From the NCBI GenBank assembly GCA_964614415.1, contig CAZTLE010000220.1, positions 1 through 6,261 of the forward strand: a stretch of 6,261 nt of DNA, read 5' to 3'. The position numbers were made by a program, and so were the translations under genes. The DNA is from CAZTLE01 sp964614415. GTDB taxonomy: Bacteria > Bacteroidota > Bacteroidia > Flavobacteriales > Flavobacteriaceae. Positions 4,855 to 6,261 of the stretch are shown here, piece after piece; within the stretch, counting starts at the first letter, position 1, and each line of letters begins with the position of its first letter. Below the pieces are notes generated by a model. It did no database searches and had not been told where the DNA came from. It was given only the letters and a program-made list of their open reading frames with translations.

Positions 4855-6261
4855 ATGAAAAAACTACTGTTCCTTCTTGCCATTCTAGTGGTGGGATTCG
4901 CAAACGCTCAGAGTTCGATCACCTCCGAACAATGGCAATCAGACCTTAAATTCCTTCAGAAAAAAGTACACGATGACTACCCGTTCCTCTTCAAAAAAGT
5001 AACGGCGGAAACCTTTGATTCTGAAGTCGAAAAATTATACAATCAAATACCTTCCATGCAAGAGCATGAGGTCATTGTAGGTTTATCAAGAATAGTGTCT
5101 CTGTTTCAGTACGGACATACCGATATAAGTTTCAGAGATGTTCCAACGGCGTTTCATCGCATTCCGGTAAACTTCTATCAGTACAATGACGGAGTTCATG
5201 TGCAGGGTACGCATAAGGACCATGAAGCTATTCTGGGAGCAAAGCTCATTAAGGTAGAAGGCAAGCCTATTGAAGCCGTGCTTAAAGCCATCTATCCGGT
5301 GGTGCCGGCTGAAAACTCTCAATACTTCAAGGCTTTCGGAATTAACTATATGTGCTATCCGGAAGTGCTGCACGCTCAGGGAATAAAGAGCGCGTTGACA
5401 CCTTCAGTAACAATGACATTTGAAAAGGATGGCAATACTTTCGACTATACGGTTCCGGCGGAACAGGGACTTAGACCTCCCGTGAAATACAGTCATATCC
5501 AACAAGACGGAGATTGGCTGGATGCCCGTGATAGTGGAGCGACACCTTTATACCTTAAGAACCTGGATCGTATTTACTATTACGAGTACTTACCTGAGCA
5601 AAAGACAGTTTATGTACGACACAGTCAGATTCAGGATGATGAGACCGAAGATATCCCCACATTTTACAACCGCGTATTCGACTTTATAGACAACAATGAC
5701 GTTGAAAAACTGATCATAGATGTGCGTCTTAACGGCGGAGGGAACAATTACAAGAACAAACCGGTCATTACGGGTATTATCGAGTCTGAAAAGATCAACA
5801 AACAAGGAAATCTCTTTGTTATACTGGGCCGCAGGACGTTTTCTGCCTGTCAAAACCTCGTGAATGAAATGAGCAATTATACCAATGCCATCTTCGTTGG
5901 TGAACCCACTTCCGAGAATATCAACTTCTACGGAGACACGAATCGGGTGACGTTGCCTAACAGCAAAGTTTCCACCTTCCTTTCCTTTGCCTGGTGGCAG
6001 GACAAACCGCAATGGGAAAACGGTGACTGGCTGGCGCCACACCTTGCCGTGGACATGAGCTTCGAGGAGTACAGGACGGGTAAAGACCCAGTGTTGGAGA
6101 AAGCCATTCAGTTTGATGGTAAAGAGTTCGTTATGAATCCTATGAGCTATTTTACCGACCTGTTCATGAAAGGTGAAGTTGAAAAGCTGAAGAAAGATGC
6201 AGCTACGATGGTGAAGGATCCAACCTACAGGTTTTTCGATTTTGAAGGCCAGTTCAACAGG
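4855..6261 (+). CDS. Exported S41-like serine peptidase homologue (3' truncated)
   Basis: The frame is open from ATG 4855 to the right edge: 469 codons, no stop. A signal peptide is evident (MKKLLFLLAILVVGFANA, cleavage before Gln19). Residues about 20-100 form the helical N-terminal part ending in GHTDI (87-91). Residues about 113-148 (ILGAKLIKVEGKPIEAVL) look like a small PDZ-like segment. The S41 core follows: LIIDVRLNGGG (286-296), then GRRTFSACQNL (325-335) with Ser330 as likely nucleophile, GEPTSEN (349-355) and a closing LAPHLAVDMSFEEY...GKDPVLEKAI. No lysine occurs between Ser330 and Lys371, so the Ser-Lys pair of CtpA-type proteases (about 25 residues apart) is not seen. His88 could instead act as base, as in tricorn/CPAF-type members. 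The segment after about 430 is helical and outside the protease core, continuing beyond the window. The leader is A-rich without a Shine-Dalgarno. Confidence 0.85.
   Translation, partial: MKKLLFLLAILVVGFANAQSSITSEQWQSDLKFLQKKVHDDYPFLFKKVTAETFDSEVEKLYNQIPSMQEHEVIVGLSRIVSLFQYGHTDISFRDVPTAFHRIPVNFYQYNDGVHVQGTHKDHEAILGAKLIKVEGKPIEAVLKAIYPVVPAENSQYFKAFGINYMCYPEVLHAQGIKSALTPSVTMTFEKDGNTFDYTVPAEQGLRPPVKYSHIQQDGDWLDARDSGATPLYLKNLDRIYYYEYLPEQKTVYVRHSQIQDDETEDIPTFYNRVFDFIDNNDVEKLIIDVRLNGGGNNYKNKPVITGIIESEKINKQGNLFVILGRRTFSACQNLVNEMSNYTNAIFVGEPTSENINFYGDTNRVTLPNSKVSTFLSFAWWQDKPQWENGDWLAPHLAVDMSFEEYRTGKDPVLEKAIQFDGKEFVMNPMSYFTDLFMKGEVEKLKKDAATMVKDPTYRFFDFEGQFNR

Noticed and set aside
5086..5373. Minus-strand open frame opposite the S41-like gene
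   Set aside because: The plus strand encodes a continuous signal-peptide-bearing S41-like protein here; the minus frame has no recognisable domain.
5590..6042. 150-codon minus-strand open frame opposite the S41-like gene
   Set aside because: It overlaps the conserved S41 core motifs on the plus strand and shows no protein-family features.
1..6261. CRISPR arrays, tRNA or rRNA genes, insertion sequences, riboswitches
   Set aside because: No regularly spaced repeats, RNA gene signatures, transposase motifs or terminal inverted repeats were seen; intergenic stretches are all under 160 bp.

Overview
The window looks like chromosomal DNA of a member of the Bacteroidota, most probably a flavobacterium. 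The reasons are a near-perfect Bacteroidota promoter box (TAnnTTTG) before the regulator gene, mostly weak Shine-Dalgarno sequences with A-rich leaders, exported proteins cleaved at an Ala-Gln junction, and the general look of the proteins. No species is claimed. A run of 10 Ns shows that this is a scaffolded draft assembly.

Layout, left to right. (1) Positions 3-725: the C-terminal part of an FAD-linked oxidase of the VAO/aldonolactone-oxidase type, whose N-terminus lies outside the window. (2) Positions 742-1751: a compact two-gene unit, a MarR-family regulator overlapping by ATGA with an NADPH-dependent FMN reductase-type flavoprotein. Its promoter carries an 18-bp palindrome lying across the -7 box, a strong candidate for an autoregulatory operator. 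(3) Positions 1770-2393, minus strand: an exported protein of unknown function with a CVNC motif in a thioredoxin-like C-terminal half, convergent with the reductase gene. (4) Positions 2549-4783: a tightly packed pair, a DPM1-like GT2 polyprenyl-phosphate sugar synthase followed after 1 nt by an ArnT/PMT-like membrane glycosyltransferase. The first gene is interrupted by the N run, whose stated length puts its two halves out of frame; the gene itself is probably intact. (5) Positions 4855-6261: an exported S41-like serine peptidase homologue running off the right edge, preceded by a perfect 22-bp palindrome in its short upstream region.

How the genes fit together. The MarR/reductase pair reads as a self-regulated flavin-dependent reductase module, probably answering a quinone-like, electrophilic or redox signal (inference). 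The two glycosyltransferases form a donor-maker plus donor-user pair: the GT2 enzyme would load a sugar onto undecaprenyl phosphate at the cytoplasmic face, and the ArnT-like enzyme would move it to lipid A, another envelope glycan or a protein on the periplasmic side. The acceptor and sugar cannot be read from sequence. The other genes look like separate transcription units.

I did not find a clearly new multi-gene system. The most interesting items are the two regulatory palindromes, the degenerate-thioredoxin exported protein and the S41 homologue that appears to lack the usual Ser-Lys dyad.
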